Of a stretch of 64,000 nt of DNA, positions 19,994 through 30,410 are shown piece after piece; position 1 is the stretch's first letter; each line of letters begins with the position of its first letter. The notes under the pieces were generated by a model. It saw only the letters and a program-made list of their open reading frames with translations, was not told where the DNA came from and made no database searches. The position numbers and the translations under genes are program-made. The DNA comes from an uncultured Sphingorhabdus sp. GTDB lineage: Bacteria > Pseudomonadota > Alphaproteobacteria > Sphingomonadales > Sphingomonadaceae. Location: positions 1 to 64,000 of the forward strand of contig CALDZL010000068.1 of the NCBI GenBank assembly GCA_937944295.1, in the 5' to 3' direction.

Positions 19994-20514
19994 TGAATAG
20001 ACCTTATATCCGCTAATATAGTCGCGACATTATCTTCTCTAATATCGCCAATATATTGCTTTTGGATAATGCCTTTACCATCAACTAAATAAGTCTCTGG
20101 CACACCAGAAGAGCCCAATAATAATTGTATTTGCAAATCAGGGTCGCTTCCTATTTTAACAAATGGGTTCCCATAATCTCTCAGAAATCTGGCGACATTA
20201 TCTGGTGTATCACGCAATGCAATCGCATGGATTTCGACACCAGCATCTTTTAATGCCTCTAGCTGGGGTGCTTCTGCTATACATGGTATGCACCAACTGC
20301 CAAATATATTTAGCAGCCTTACTCTGCCATCTGCGAAATCTGTACTGGCAAGCCCTTCTATTCCATCGGTTGCAGGTTCAAGCGCAAATTCTGGCAGAGC
20401 CTCTCCAACAAGCTGCGAGCGCACAAAATCATCTTTGGGTTGGTTAAGTTGATAAAATAAAAACCCAGCCAAAAAGCTAAATAATATTAAAGGCACCCAT
20501 AATTTTAACGACAT
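19990..20514 (-). CDS. ccmG: Thiol:disulfide interchange protein DsbE/CcmG
   Basis: LNIFGSWCIPCIAEAPQLEAL thioredoxin-like motif; start at MSLKLWVPLIL preferred. Confidence 0.88.
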   Translation of the reverse strand: MSLKLWVPLILFSFLAGFLFYQLNQPKDDFVRSQLVGEALPEFALEPATDGIEGLASTDFADGRVRLLNIFGSWCIPCIAEAPQLEALKDAGVEIHAIALRDTPDNVARFLRDYGNPFVKIGSDPDLQIQLLLGSSGVPETYLVDGKGIIQKQYIGDIREDNVATILADIRSIQ

Positions 20515-20533
20515 ATAATATCTCGATCCATAA

Positions 20534-22471
20534 TTAAGCCCAAGGATTGGCTTCTTCATGTTTTTTTCTGCGTCTATTGGTGCGACCTATCAATGCTATT
20601 AAACCGCCCAAGGCTATAATGACAGCACCATACCATATCCAAGTCACAAAGGGTTTCCACCAGATGCGCAATTGCCATTTTCCGTCCGCATTCTGCTTGC
20701 CCAAGACCGCATATAATTGACCATTCCAGCGCGTCATTAGGGCCGCTTCACTGGTTTCTTGGTTTGGGTTAAAGAATAATCTTTGCTCAGGCTGTAACAT
20801 TTCTACTTCGTCAGCACGGTCATCCTTATCACTAACCTCTATGATGGCCTGCGTTGCCACCCAATTGTCTCCAATAGTGGGAACAACATTTTTTAATTTT
20901 ACATTAAAATCTGCAATCACTTCGCTATCGCCAATGTCCACAGATTTTAGCAATTGCTTACTAAAGCCGCTTTCTGCCGCCATACCAAATGCACATATCG
21001 CTATACCAAAATGGGCTATCACCATCCCATATATTGGCAATGGTGTTCGTCTTAATTTACGGCCCATAAGCGGCATAAAGCTCGCAATCGCTAGGCCTAT
21101 TGATAGCGCAATGGCCAGCATTGAAAATATAGGCGTATCTGGCAACACAACAGCCATTATAATGATGAACACTATAGCAGTAATAGAGGATGTTATCACT
21201 TTCTTGCCAATACGTTCTGCATTATCTTGACGCCATCGCAATAATGGTCCTGCCCACAATAATATCATTAGCAAAAATATGAAGGGTATCGTCGCTTTGT
21301 TAAAATAAGGCGGCCCCACAGATATTTTTTGATCGGCAAATGCTTCAGCGAATAATGGGAATAATGTGCCTACAAATACAATCGCCAAGATTGAAACCAA
21401 TAATATATTATTGCCGACAATAGCACCTTCACGGCTTAGTAAATTGAAAACCTTGCCCTGACGCACCTGATTAATACGCAGCGCATAAAGCAGTAACGCA
21501 CCAGCGACGTTGATCACCATTAGCGCCAATATAAATGCACCGCGTTCTGGATCGACTGCAAATGCATGGACGCTCGTTAAAATACCCGACCGCACCAAAA
21601 ATGTACCCGCCATCGACATTGCAAAACCAACCAAGGCCAATATGATTGTCCAGGACCGCAAAGCATCGCGCGTCGCCATAACGGCTATCGAATGCAGCAA
21701 GGCGGTCGCCGCGATCCATGGCATGAGAGACGCATTTTCAACAGGGTCCCAGAACCACCAACCGCCCCAACCAAGTTCATAATAGGCCCAATAGCTGCCA
21801 GCCGCGATTCCCAATGTTAGAAAAATCCATGCAAGCAATGCCCATGGCCGCATGGCACGTGCAAGAGCAGAATTAATTGTACCGCTAATAAGTCCGCCGA
21901 CTGCCACTGAGAAAGCTATTGAGAGACCAACATAGCCAAAATAAAGCGTTGGCGGATGAAAGGCCAAACCAATATCTTGGAGCAATGGATTCAACCCAGA
22001 ACCCTCTCTAGGTGCAGGGTTCAAGCGTTCAAACGGATTGGAAGAAAAGAGTAAGAAAGCATAAAACCCAAAGGACACAAATGCCTGCACCATCAATGTT
22101 GCTGTAAATGTTTTTTGATCCAGACGCTTCTCAAACAAAGCAATAGCAGCGCCTGATAAAGCCAAAATGCTAACCCACAACAGCATCGAACCCTCATGAT
22201 TGCCCCACGTTCCCGCTAATTTGAATATCCAAGGTTTGTCGATATGGCTATTTTGCGCAACCAACAGCACCGATAAATCTGTATCCAAAAACAATAAGGT
22301 CAACATTGCGAAAGATAATAGACATAAAAGCCCCTGCACTATCGCAATCGGGTTTATGATTTTGAGCAAATTCTCATCTTCGGTTCTCATGTAGAAACAA
22401 GACACAGTGAATTGCAATAATGCCAGAGCAGCCGCAAGCCATAGCGCTATCAACCCTGCCTCAGCCGTCAT
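20534..22471 (-). CDS. ccmF: Heme lyase CcmF
   Basis: GTWGNHEGSMLLWVSIL, WWFWDPVENASLMPWIAATALLHS WWD motif. Confidence 0.94.
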   Translation of the reverse strand: MTAEAGLIALWLAAALALLQFTVSCFYMRTEDENLLKIINPIAIVQGLLCLLSFAMLTLLFLDTDLSVLLVAQNSHIDKPWIFKLAGTWGNHEGSMLLWVSILALSGAAIALFEKRLDQKTFTATLMVQAFVSFGFYAFLLFSSNPFERLNPAPREGSGLNPLLQDIGLAFHPPTLYFGYVGLSIAFSVAVGGLISGTINSALARAMRPWALLAWIFLTLGIAAGSYWAYYELGWGGWWFWDPVENASLMPWIAATALLHSIAVMATRDALRSWTIILALVGFAMSMAGTFLVRSGILTSVHAFAVDPERGAFILALMVINVAGALLLYALRINQVRQGKVFNLLSREGAIVGNNILLVSILAIVFVGTLFPLFAEAFADQKISVGPPYFNKATIPFIFLLMILLWAGPLLRWRQDNAERIGKKVITSSITAIVFIIIMAVVLPDTPIFSMLAIALSIGLAIASFMPLMGRKLRRTPLPIYGMVIAHFGIAICAFGMAAESGFSKQLLKSVDIGDSEVIADFNVKLKNVVPTIGDNWVATQAIIEVSDKDDRADEVEMLQPEQRLFFNPNQETSEAALMTRWNGQLYAVLGKQNADGKWQLRIWWKPFVTWIWYGAVIIALGGLIALIGRTNRRRKKHEEANPWA

Positions 22472-22917
22472 TGAATGACTGACTTTTCTAAGGCTTGGCT
22501 ATTACCCATATCTATATCTTGCAATTCGCGGGGAACATAATTTTCATCATGCTTAGCTAGCAAATTATCCGCAATAAAGATACCATCTTTATCAAGCCTG
22601 CCATCCGCCACAACACCGCTTCCTTCAACGAATAGATTGGGCGTAACACCCGTGTAGCGTACCAATTGCTCCTGATCTTTATCTTGTACTATAAAATTAA
22701 TCGTCACACCATCTTTGGCCGATTGAATAGAACCTTGCTTCACCATTCCGCCCAAGCGAATGGCTTTGCCTATCTCTACCTCTTGGTCGTTCAATGTCGC
22801 AGGTGTATAAAAATAAGAGGCTTCATCACTGAGAGCATTGATCGCGATTAAACTTGCCACCAATAATCCAATTACGGCAATCACAGCCAACAATAATCTT
22901 TGATGCTTAGGTTTCAT
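22468..22917 (-). CDS. ccmE: Heme chaperone CcmE
   Basis: IRLGGMVKQGSI, FIADNLLAKHDENYVPRE; ATGA overlap with ccmF. Confidence 0.9.
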   Translation of the reverse strand: MKPKHQRLLLAVIAVIGLLVASLIAINALSDEASYFYTPATLNDQEVEIGKAIRLGGMVKQGSIQSAKDGVTINFIVQDKDQEQLVRYTGVTPNLFVEGSGVVADGRLDKDGIFIADNLLAKHDENYVPRELQDIDMGNSQALEKSVIQ

Positions 22918-22958
22918 ATAAGCCTCTTTGATAGAGATATGGCGCATTATTTTGAGTA

Positions 22959-23093
22959 TTAATCATTGTTATTTCTCAAATCATTCAGAAGCGCCTCTGA
23001 CCTACGCATGGCATTAAAACTGTTTAATGCTATACCACCCACCAAAATTGTCGATATGATGTAGCTAGCAATTAAAAGATTCTCCACAGTCAT
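22959..23093 (-). CDS. ccmD: Heme exporter protein CcmD (44 aa)
   Basis: MTVENLLIASYIISTILVGGIALNSFNAMRRSEALLNDLRNNND between ccmC and ccmE; below ORF-track cutoff. Confidence 0.75.
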   Translation of the reverse strand: MTVENLLIASYIISTILVGGIALNSFNAMRRSEALLNDLRNNND

Positions 23094-23094
23094 A

Positions 23095-23832
23095 TCATGC
23101 TCCTATATCTTGCGTATCTTCGGCCATCCGTCTCATCCGTGCTTCAATTTTAATATTCGCAAGTGCTGAGCGCATACGCATAATGACAGTGGCTGAGAAA
23201 ATTAATGTGAAACCAATAACAGATATAAATAGTGGCAAGAGATAAGTGGAATCAATGCTAGAACCCGATAATGTGATACTGGCTTTTTGGTGTAAGCTTT
23301 CCCACCAGATAACAGAACGATTAATGATTGGGATATTAACCGCACCAATTACGCCATACACAGCAGTAACACGGCTAACTTGTCCTTTATCACTGCTTGC
23401 ATTTGCCAGAGCAATATAGCCAAGATAGAGAAAAAACAGCACCAAGACCGAAGTCAAGCGGCCATCCCAAACCCACCATGTCCCCCAAGTAGGCTTGGCC
23501 CATAAAGAACCCGTGATAATGCATAAGGCGGCAAAAATCGCCCCAATAGGCGCAATCGCACGCGCAGCAATGCTGGCCAAGGGATGACGCCATACCAGTT
23601 GGGCTATGCTAGAGATAGCAATACCAGTCCAACCGCCAATCGCAAGCCATGCAAAAGGAACATGGATGTATATAAATTTAACGGTGTTGCCCAATAGCCT
23701 CTCGTCTGGGGAATATAATATCCCCCATCCACAAGCACCTAAAACCATTATCAAGCCCGAATAAAATAATAATGGAGTGAGTGGTTTAGCAATCGCTAAA
23801 AAGCGTGTTGGATTTGCAAAACGGTGAATCAT
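23095..23832 (-). CDS. ccmC: Heme exporter CcmC
   Basis: YIHVPFAWLAIGGW, AKPTWGTWWVWDGRLTSVLVLFFLYLGYIAL. Confidence 0.92.
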   Translation of the reverse strand: MIHRFANPTRFLAIAKPLTPLLFYSGLIMVLGACGWGILYSPDERLLGNTVKFIYIHVPFAWLAIGGWTGIAISSIAQLVWRHPLASIAARAIAPIGAIFAALCIITGSLWAKPTWGTWWVWDGRLTSVLVLFFLYLGYIALANASSDKGQVSRVTAVYGVIGAVNIPIINRSVIWWESLHQKASITLSGSSIDSTYLLPLFISVIGFTLIFSATVIMRMRSALANIKIEARMRRMAEDTQDIGA

Positions 23833-23965
23833 ATATATCTTTCTTGCCGATGCATAGCACCCCAATTCTACTAATCCAATGGATGATTTCTATAAATATA
23901 ATGCATAGTTTTACATCTAACCCTATACAAAATCACCCTCTATCATGGTTCTTCTTCAAAGTGAT

Positions 23966-25012
23966 TTATCGCCCAATCAACCGCCGCGCCATATTATCAG
24001 CAATCTGTGCAGAAGGCATTTTTTCGGCCTGACTTTCATCCCATATTTCTGATAATCTTATTGGTATATTATCAATCTTTTTATAGACCTCATCAACAGT
24101 TTTATCGCCCAATATTTCCATACCAACATTAATGATACCACCAGAATTAATAACATAGTCGGGAGCATATAATATATCGCGATCAAATAAGCTTTGCGCA
24201 TCCGCTGCGCTCGCAAATTGATTATTCGCACCACCTGCAACAGCAGAAACCTGTAAATCAGCAATAGTATCGGTATTTAATATACCGCCAAGCGCATTAG
24301 GGCTAAATATATCCGCCTTAACGCTCATAATATCGTCAAGCCCACAAATTTGCGCGCCCAATTGCTCTGCAACTTCGCCCAGCCTATGTTGATTCACATC
24401 TGCAATGGTCAATTTTGCACCATCAGCAGCTAATAATCTCGCTAAACCACCGCCAACACTTCCGACACCTTGTATCGCAACATGAACACCGTCCATAGTA
24501 TCACAACCCAGGCGATATTGAGCAGCGGCCTTAACGCCCAAATAGACACCTCTCGCTGTATAAGGCCCAGGGTCACCACCAACCTTACCATTTGTGACGG
24601 GCAATCCCGCGACATATTTGGTTTCTTTTGATAAGGCTACCATATCTTGATCGCTCATCCCGACATCTTCTGCAGTATAATATTGCCCGCCTAGCATTTC
24701 GATTGAACGGCCAAATTGAGCCAGCATTTCAGGCGTTTTATTACATGCGCTATCCGCCAATATGACGGCCTTACCTCCACCAAGAGGAAGTCCTGCAAGT
24801 GCATTTTTATAGCTCATGCCGCGCGATAGTCTCAGCGCATCTTTTACCGCAGCATGATTATCAACATAATGCCAAAATCGCGTTCCGCCGGCTGCTGGGC
24901 CAAGATGTGTAGAATGCAATGCAATAATTGCCTTTAGCCCAGTTTTAGAATCATCAAAATAATGCACAGATTCATGTGCGTCAAAATCTGATATTTCCCA
25001 CATTGTGGACAT
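23966..25012 (-). CDS. Leucine/Glu/Phe/Val-type amino acid dehydrogenase
   Basis: LHSTHLGPAAGGTRFWHY, MSYKNALAGLPLGGGKAVI, VAIQGVGSVGGGLARLL. Confidence 0.9.
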   Translation of the reverse strand: MSTMWEISDFDAHESVHYFDDSKTGLKAIIALHSTHLGPAAGGTRFWHYVDNHAAVKDALRLSRGMSYKNALAGLPLGGGKAVILADSACNKTPEMLAQFGRSIEMLGGQYYTAEDVGMSDQDMVALSKETKYVAGLPVTNGKVGGDPGPYTARGVYLGVKAAAQYRLGCDTMDGVHVAIQGVGSVGGGLARLLAADGAKLTIADVNQHRLGEVAEQLGAQICGLDDIMSVKADIFSPNALGGILNTDTIADLQVSAVAGGANNQFASAADAQSLFDRDILYAPDYVINSGGIINVGMEILGDKTVDEVYKKIDNIPIRLSEIWDESQAEKMPSAQIADNMARRLIGR

Positions 25013-25142
25013 TAGGCTCTCCTAAAGGATAATATTTCACGAAGAATCAAAATTACACAAGCGCGTAATAATATTACAATATACATTTGTCAGCAATTAT
25101 ATCAAATATATGTTATTTTGAGAGATGATAAGCAATTCATAA

Positions 25143-25220
25143 TGGGGCGATCGAGGGGTCTCGAACCCCCGACCTCCGGTACCACAAACCGGCGCTCTAA
25201 CCAACTGAGCTACGATCGCC
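25143..25220 (-). tRNA. tRNA-His(GTG) with encoded CCA and extra 5' G
   Basis: Minus strand GGCGATCGTAGCTCAGTTGGTTAGAGCGCCGGTTTGTGGTACCGGAGGTCGGGGGTTCGAGACCCCTCGATCGCCCCA; anticodon loop TTGTGGT. Confidence 0.95.
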
Positions 25221-25336
25221 ATCGTGATTGCTAAGATCGGCCTCTTAATAGCACAATATAGCCTAGGTCAAGCGATTTGAATCAGCTTTACAAAAATGCT
25301 ACTTTCATTAGAAATTCACCATGCTACTCTAGTAAA

Positions 25337-26578
25337 ATGAATTTGAGAAAAATCACATCTTATCGCCCTGGGCCTGGTATGTTGGTGAGTGCTGCCTTTA
25401 TCGGGCCTGGCACTGTTGCAACTGCTTCTATTGCTGGGGCTAGTTTTGGCTATACGCTTTTGTGGGCATTGGTATTCGCAACATTAGCAACCATTATTTT
25501 ACAATCATTTGTAACGCGTATTACGATCGTATCTGGCCAAACATTAGGCCGAGCAATATTATCTTCATTCAAAAGCAAAGCCGCTAGAATAATAGTTATA
25601 TTATTATTATTTTCTGCATTATTAATCGGCAATGCAGCCTATGAAGCAGGTAATATTGGCGGCGCAGCTCTGGGTTTAGAGGAATTACTTCCCTCTGCAT
25701 TCATAAATACCATGCACTCAATAGTATCAGCATCTAATCTGGTCGCATTATTTTTGATACTATTATTACTGATCGGAAATGTTGAGCGCATTACAGAGTT
25801 TTTGATAGTGTTGGTTGTGATCATGAGCATCTCATTCCTAATCATATTTTTTATGACCAAGCCCAATATTCCTAGCTTATTAAGCGGATTAGTTCCATCC
25901 ATCCCCAATGATACGATTTTCACAGCAATAGCATTAATAGGCACAACTATCGTTCCCTATAATTTATTCTTACACGCATCCAATGTTCACAAAAAATGGC
26001 AGCATATCGATCAATTAGACAGTGCTAAAACAGAGAGCGCCATCTCCATTGGTATCGGAGGCTTAGTATCGATTGCGATATTGGCCAGTGCTGCCAATAT
26101 ATTTTTCACTCATAATATAAGCATAAGCAATCTTAGTGAGATGGCAATCCAAGTTGAACCTTTATTTGGTAATTTTGCAGCCAAAGCGCTCGCCATTGGT
26201 TTGCTGGCAGCAGGCCTTACTTCGGCTCTCACTGCACCGCTTGCTACGGCCTATATCGTTATCGAAGTTTGGCAAAGTGAAAATAAAAAACTACAAGAGA
26301 GACGATTCAAATATATTGCTATTGCTATTGTTTTGATCGGTGCATCGGTAAATAGTTTTAATATCGATACGCTGCAGCTTATATTTTTTGCGCAAGTCGC
26401 CAACGGATTATTATTGCCTTTTGTAGCAGTCTTTTTGGTAAAATTATCCATGAACAAAAATATCATGGGAGACTATGTAAATAGTAAAATCCAAAATATG
26501 GCAGCATTTGCTATTTTGCTTGTCTCTGTTGCATTAGGATTGCGTACCATATTGCGCGCCTTTGAGATAATGCCATGA
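25337..26578 (+). CDS. Nramp-family-related transporter with non-canonical substrate motifs
   Basis: RPGPGMLVSAAFIGPGTVATASIAGASFGYTLLWALVFATLATIILQ aligns to Nramp TM1-2; TIVPYNLFLHASNVHKKW aligns to TM6. Confidence 0.85.
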   Translation: MNLRKITSYRPGPGMLVSAAFIGPGTVATASIAGASFGYTLLWALVFATLATIILQSFVTRITIVSGQTLGRAILSSFKSKAARIIVILLLFSALLIGNAAYEAGNIGGAALGLEELLPSAFINTMHSIVSASNLVALFLILLLLIGNVERITEFLIVLVVIMSISFLIIFFMTKPNIPSLLSGLVPSIPNDTIFTAIALIGTTIVPYNLFLHASNVHKKWQHIDQLDSAKTESAISIGIGGLVSIAILASAANIFFTHNISISNLSEMAIQVEPLFGNFAAKALAIGLLAAGLTSALTAPLATAYIVIEVWQSENKKLQERRFKYIAIAIVLIGASVNSFNIDTLQLIFFAQVANGLLLPFVAVFLVKLSMNKNIMGDYVNSKIQNMAAFAILLVSVALGLRTILRAFEIMP

Positions 26579-27336
26579 CCATAATCCGCAATATCGACCT
26601 AAATGTTGACCTTGGCGAGATGCCCGATGCCAAAGATCGCGATATAGCAATATTATCAGTGGTGAGCAGCGCCAATATAGCCTGTGGCGGTCATGCAGGT
26701 GATGAAAAATCGATGCGCTTGATGATAAAATATGCCAAAGAGAATAAGGTTCGTATTGGCGCGCATCCTTCCTATCCTGACAAGAAAAATTTTGGCCGTA
26801 AATCCATGGATATAAAGGCTGAGGAATTATCGCATAGTCTAAGCAATCAAATAACCACCATCATGCACATAGCGAAGGAGGAAACTGCGCATATATCTTA
26901 TGTCAAACCGCACGGCGCACTCTATAACGACGCAATGGACAATGATGACCTATCCCATATACTGGTTTCAATTGTGAAAAATATTAATCCATCGCTTGCC
27001 ATAATGGGTATGGCGCAATCTGCATTAGAAAAAGTCGCAATAGACTCTGGTTTAGATTTTATAGAAGAAGCCTTTATAGATCGCGCCTATACCGCGCAAG
27101 CACGCTTGCAAAACCGTTCAATCAAGGATGCTGTCATCACCGACTATGAACTTCAATTCCAACAAGCGCTGTCCATAGCACGCGGCAAATCCATTATTGC
27201 GGAAGGCAAAGAAATTTATATCAAAGCCAAGAGCTTATGCATGCACAGCGATAGCGATGGAGCATTAGAAAATAGTAAGAAATTACGGAAAATGCTGCTC
27301 AAAAATAACATAATGATTAAAGCATGTCATGGATGA
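26575..27336 (+). CDS. pxpA: 5-oxoprolinase subunit A (LamB/YcsF)
   Basis: IDLNVDLGEMPDAKD, SSANIACGGHAGDE, HPSYPDKKNFGRKSM, YVKPHGALYN. Confidence 0.95.
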   Translation: MTIIRNIDLNVDLGEMPDAKDRDIAILSVVSSANIACGGHAGDEKSMRLMIKYAKENKVRIGAHPSYPDKKNFGRKSMDIKAEELSHSLSNQITTIMHIAKEETAHISYVKPHGALYNDAMDNDDLSHILVSIVKNINPSLAIMGMAQSALEKVAIDSGLDFIEEAFIDRAYTAQARLQNRSIKDAVITDYELQFQQALSIARGKSIIAEGKEIYIKAKSLCMHSDSDGALENSKKLRKMLLKNNIMIKACHG

Positions 27337-27937
27337 CATTCGCTTTTACGAAGACCATGCCCGCATCACAATTATCGATGATGGGATACGTCACACGCTC
27401 TTTCAAAATTTACGATCCGTACATATTTTTGAAGAAATCATCATAGGTATCAACGAATTATGTGTAAAATTTGATCCCTTGGCCTTTAGTGAAAAAGAAA
27501 TCATAGCAATCATTTCCGCACAAATCACCCAGCCTGTTCTAAAAACAAATAAAATAAGACAGCATCATTTTTCCATAGACTTTAATACAGCATTAGACAT
27601 GGCATTAGTTTGCAATCATATGAACATGAAACAGACTGAGTTTCAACATTGGTTTACCCATCAATACTTCAAAGTTGATATGATGGGTTTTCAGCCTGGA
27701 TTTGCATATTTATCGCATGATAGCCAAGCACCATCAATATCGCGTCTCGACAAACCGCGTGCAATGGTATCAAATGGCAGCGTAGGTTTTCTGGGAAAAA
27801 CGGCTTGTATATATGCCCATGATGGTCCAGGCGGTTGGCCAATAATTGGATCTATTAATACTCCCATATTTAACCATGACCAAAACCCGCCTAACCTCAT
27901 TCAAGGCGGTGACAACATCTTATTCGAGCTTTTATGA
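27329..27937 (+). CDS. pxpB: 5-oxoprolinase subunit B (KipI)
   Basis: MMGFQPGFAYLSHDS, PRAMVSNGSVGFLGKTACIYAHDGPGGWPIIGS. Confidence 0.93.
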   Translation: MDDIRFYEDHARITIIDDGIRHTLFQNLRSVHIFEEIIIGINELCVKFDPLAFSEKEIIAIISAQITQPVLKTNKIRQHHFSIDFNTALDMALVCNHMNMKQTEFQHWFTHQYFKVDMMGFQPGFAYLSHDSQAPSISRLDKPRAMVSNGSVGFLGKTACIYAHDGPGGWPIIGSINTPIFNHDQNPPNLIQGGDNILFELL

Positions 27938-28884
27938 TAGAAATTATCGACATTGGGTTATTGGCAACATTACAGGGAAAACCCTATCGCGGGAAACGCC
28001 ATTTAGGAATGCCTCTCTCTGGCCCTGCCGACCCAATCTCTATGGCTATAGCCAATAAATTGGTAGGCAATGCTTATGATGCGGTATCGATAGAATATTC
28101 AATATTAGGCGGCATAATAAAGGCCCATTCAGATATTGTCATAGGTCTGGCTGGCCCCATTGAAACTATAACAATAAATAGAAATGGGGCTGAAATAGAT
28201 TGCGATCATTATAACAGTATTTCTATACTTAGAGAGGATATACTATTCATAAAACCGCTGCGTGAAGGTGCGCATATTTACCTATCTGTGCAAGGAGGGT
28301 TTGAAGCCGATCATCACTGGGCTGGGAACTCTACATATCTTCCAGCAAAGATTGGAGGCTATAGCGGAAGAGCGTTAAGGCACGGGGATTGCTTAAAATA
28401 TAAGCAAATACAGCAAAGAGAGAATATGGACAGCATACCTAAATGTTACCGACTGACTTATAGCAATCAACATATCTTGCGTATTTGCGCTGAAAATGGT
28501 GAATTAGAAAGATATTTATCACGCCATATTTGGCATATTGGCAGACAAAGCAGTCGCATAGGTTATGAATTGACAAACAAGTCTGTGAAAAAATTAGATA
28601 TGTCTACAGACGAACATTATGATGGATTAAGCCGCGCGGTATTCGCTGGAACCATTCAATATCCGCCTAACGGTAATCCCTTTTTATTGGGCGTAGATGC
28701 CCAAACTACTGGAGGTTATCCCATCATTGGTCATGTCATTCGCGCTGATCGCCATATCATGGGGCAGATCAAAAGTGGGGATAGCCTACGCTTCATAATA
28801 CAAAAACCCCACGAAGCTCGCAGGGTTTATGAGAATAAATTAAATATGTGGCGAAACTATATTCCCAGCCTATTGTTGGATTAA
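27934..28884 (+). CDS. pxpC: 5-oxoprolinase subunit C (KipA)
   Basis: GKRHLGMPLSGPADPISMAIANKLVGN, VQGGFEADHHWAGNSTYLPAKIGGYSGRALRHGD. Confidence 0.93.
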   Translation: MIEIIDIGLLATLQGKPYRGKRHLGMPLSGPADPISMAIANKLVGNAYDAVSIEYSILGGIIKAHSDIVIGLAGPIETITINRNGAEIDCDHYNSISILREDILFIKPLREGAHIYLSVQGGFEADHHWAGNSTYLPAKIGGYSGRALRHGDCLKYKQIQQRENMDSIPKCYRLTYSNQHILRICAENGELERYLSRHIWHIGRQSSRIGYELTNKSVKKLDMSTDEHYDGLSRAVFAGTIQYPPNGNPFLLGVDAQTTGGYPIIGHVIRADRHIMGQIKSGDSLRFIIQKPHEARRVYENKLNMWRNYIPSLLLD

Positions 28885-28893
28885 TATAATCGG

Positions 28894-29121
28894 TTATTTT
28901 TTAAGGCTTAGGCCACCAAAGCGTTTGTTAAAGCGCGCTACTTGACCACCACTATCCATCAAACGGGAATTGCTCCCTGTCCATGCAGGATGCGATGTAG
29001 GGTCAATATCAAGTTGAAGCGTATCGCCTTCACTGCCCCATGTCGAACGTGTTTCAAAAACTGTGCCATCCGTCATTTGCACCTTAATCATGTGATAATC
29101 TGGGTGAATATCTTTTTTCAT
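28894..29121 (-). CDS. rpmE: 50S ribosomal protein L31
   Basis: [49 protein letters not shown]. Confidence 0.95.
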   Translation of the reverse strand: MKKDIHPDYHMIKVQMTDGTVFETRSTWGSEGDTLQLDIDPTSHPAWTGSNSRLMDSGGQVARFNKRFGGLSLKK

Positions 29122-29228
29122 TATATCTGCTCCAATATTGGCTGGTTCCAACCAGTCCATAGCATAAAGTAAGAAGGCCATTAGCCGTGAATGGATACGG
29201 TTGCAAGCTCTGATAGAATAATATTTAA

Positions 29229-29684
29229 TTATTGCGGTGGATCTGCAATCATAGCTGTGAATTTCACTTCAGCCGCTATGGCATCGCCAAGCATAGCTTT
29301 TCCAGAAAATTTACATACTTTTGATCTTTTTTGAACAAATTCAACGTGCAAATCTAACAAACAGCCAGGCTCAACGGGCGTGCGAAATTTGGCACCCTCA
29401 ACAGCCATAAAGTAAACCAATTTGTTCGAGTCGGCCAATCCTAAACTTTCAATCGCCATTATTGCTGCCGATTGCGCTAAAGCTTCAATTATCAGCACAC
29501 CCGGCATTATTGGCCTGCCTGGAAAATGACCTTGAAAGAAATCCTCATTAATGGTCACTGCTTTAATAGCATGAATACGCTCATTAATCACCAATTCTTG
29601 AACGCGGTCCACCAAAAGCAACGGATATCGATGCGGCAGCACCGACATCACGCGCTGTATGTCATAATTGTCATACTCAGCCAT
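29229..29684 (-). CDS. fabZ: 3-hydroxyacyl-[ACP] dehydratase FabZ
   Basis: [36 protein letters not shown]. Confidence 0.95.
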   Translation of the reverse strand: MAEYDNYDIQRVMSVLPHRYPLLLVDRVQELVINERIHAIKAVTINEDFFQGHFPGRPIMPGVLIIEALAQSAAIMAIESLGLADSNKLVYFMAVEGAKFRTPVEPGCLLDLHVEFVQKRSKVCKFSGKAMLGDAIAAEVKFTAMIADPPQ

Positions 29685-29690
29685 TAAAGA

Positions 29691-30410
29691 TTAGCGTCCC
29701 GTAGGTTGTTGCGCAGGCTGTTGCGCAGGAGCAGAAGCCGCCGCTTGCTGCTGTGCAGCAGCTTGACGCCTTGCCGCCGCTAAGCGTAGCTGCTGAATTT
29801 GTTGATATACCGCTTGTGTGTTACGGTCTGGCTGCCACCCCTGCGGGACATTAATATTCACAAAAGGCACCAACGCATCTAGCTTTGCTATAACATCTTG
29901 GCTTAAATTTTGGATCTCTTTGTCCACATCTATTGACGGTGATGAATATAATATTGATTGAGGGGCCAAGATCACATTAATCTGTTTTTCCGTCACAACT
30001 TGCTGCTGTGCGGTAGGATATTGAGCAGAAATCTGTTGCATAGCAAACATTTGTGCCAAGGCAATTGGAACAGAAAGTTGATCGATAGCACTGCTTTCTG
30101 CTCTTATCTGTGCAACTACTGCTGCATTTGCATCTTGTTCAGCCTGAGAGACTTGATTGTCATTATTTGTATCAAGTTGTTTTCTGAAGTTTTGAATATT
30201 AGTTTCACGTCCAGCAATCTCGTCCAATTGTACTTTATATTGAACTTCAATTTGTTGATAGGCAGTACTAAGCGCTTTTGTATTGGCTATAGATAGCTCT
30301 GGGCTAACCACACCAATATTTGATATTTGAGCATAGGCTTTGGTGATTATTGCATTTGATGAAGCAAATATAGCCGAAGCTATGATGAGAGGTTTGATAA
30401 ATTTATTCAT
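29691..30410 (-). CDS. OmpH/Skp-family periplasmic chaperone
   Basis: Signal peptide, coiled-coil-like core, follows bamA; Q/A-rich C-terminal tail. Confidence 0.8.
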   Translation of the reverse strand: MNKFIKPLIIASAIFASSNAIITKAYAQISNIGVVSPELSIANTKALSTAYQQIEVQYKVQLDEIAGRETNIQNFRKQLDTNNDNQVSQAEQDANAAVVAQIRAESSAIDQLSVPIALAQMFAMQQISAQYPTAQQQVVTEKQINVILAPQSILYSSPSIDVDKEIQNLSQDVIAKLDALVPFVNINVPQGWQPDRNTQAVYQQIQQLRLAAARRQAAAQQQAAASAPAQQPAQQPTGR

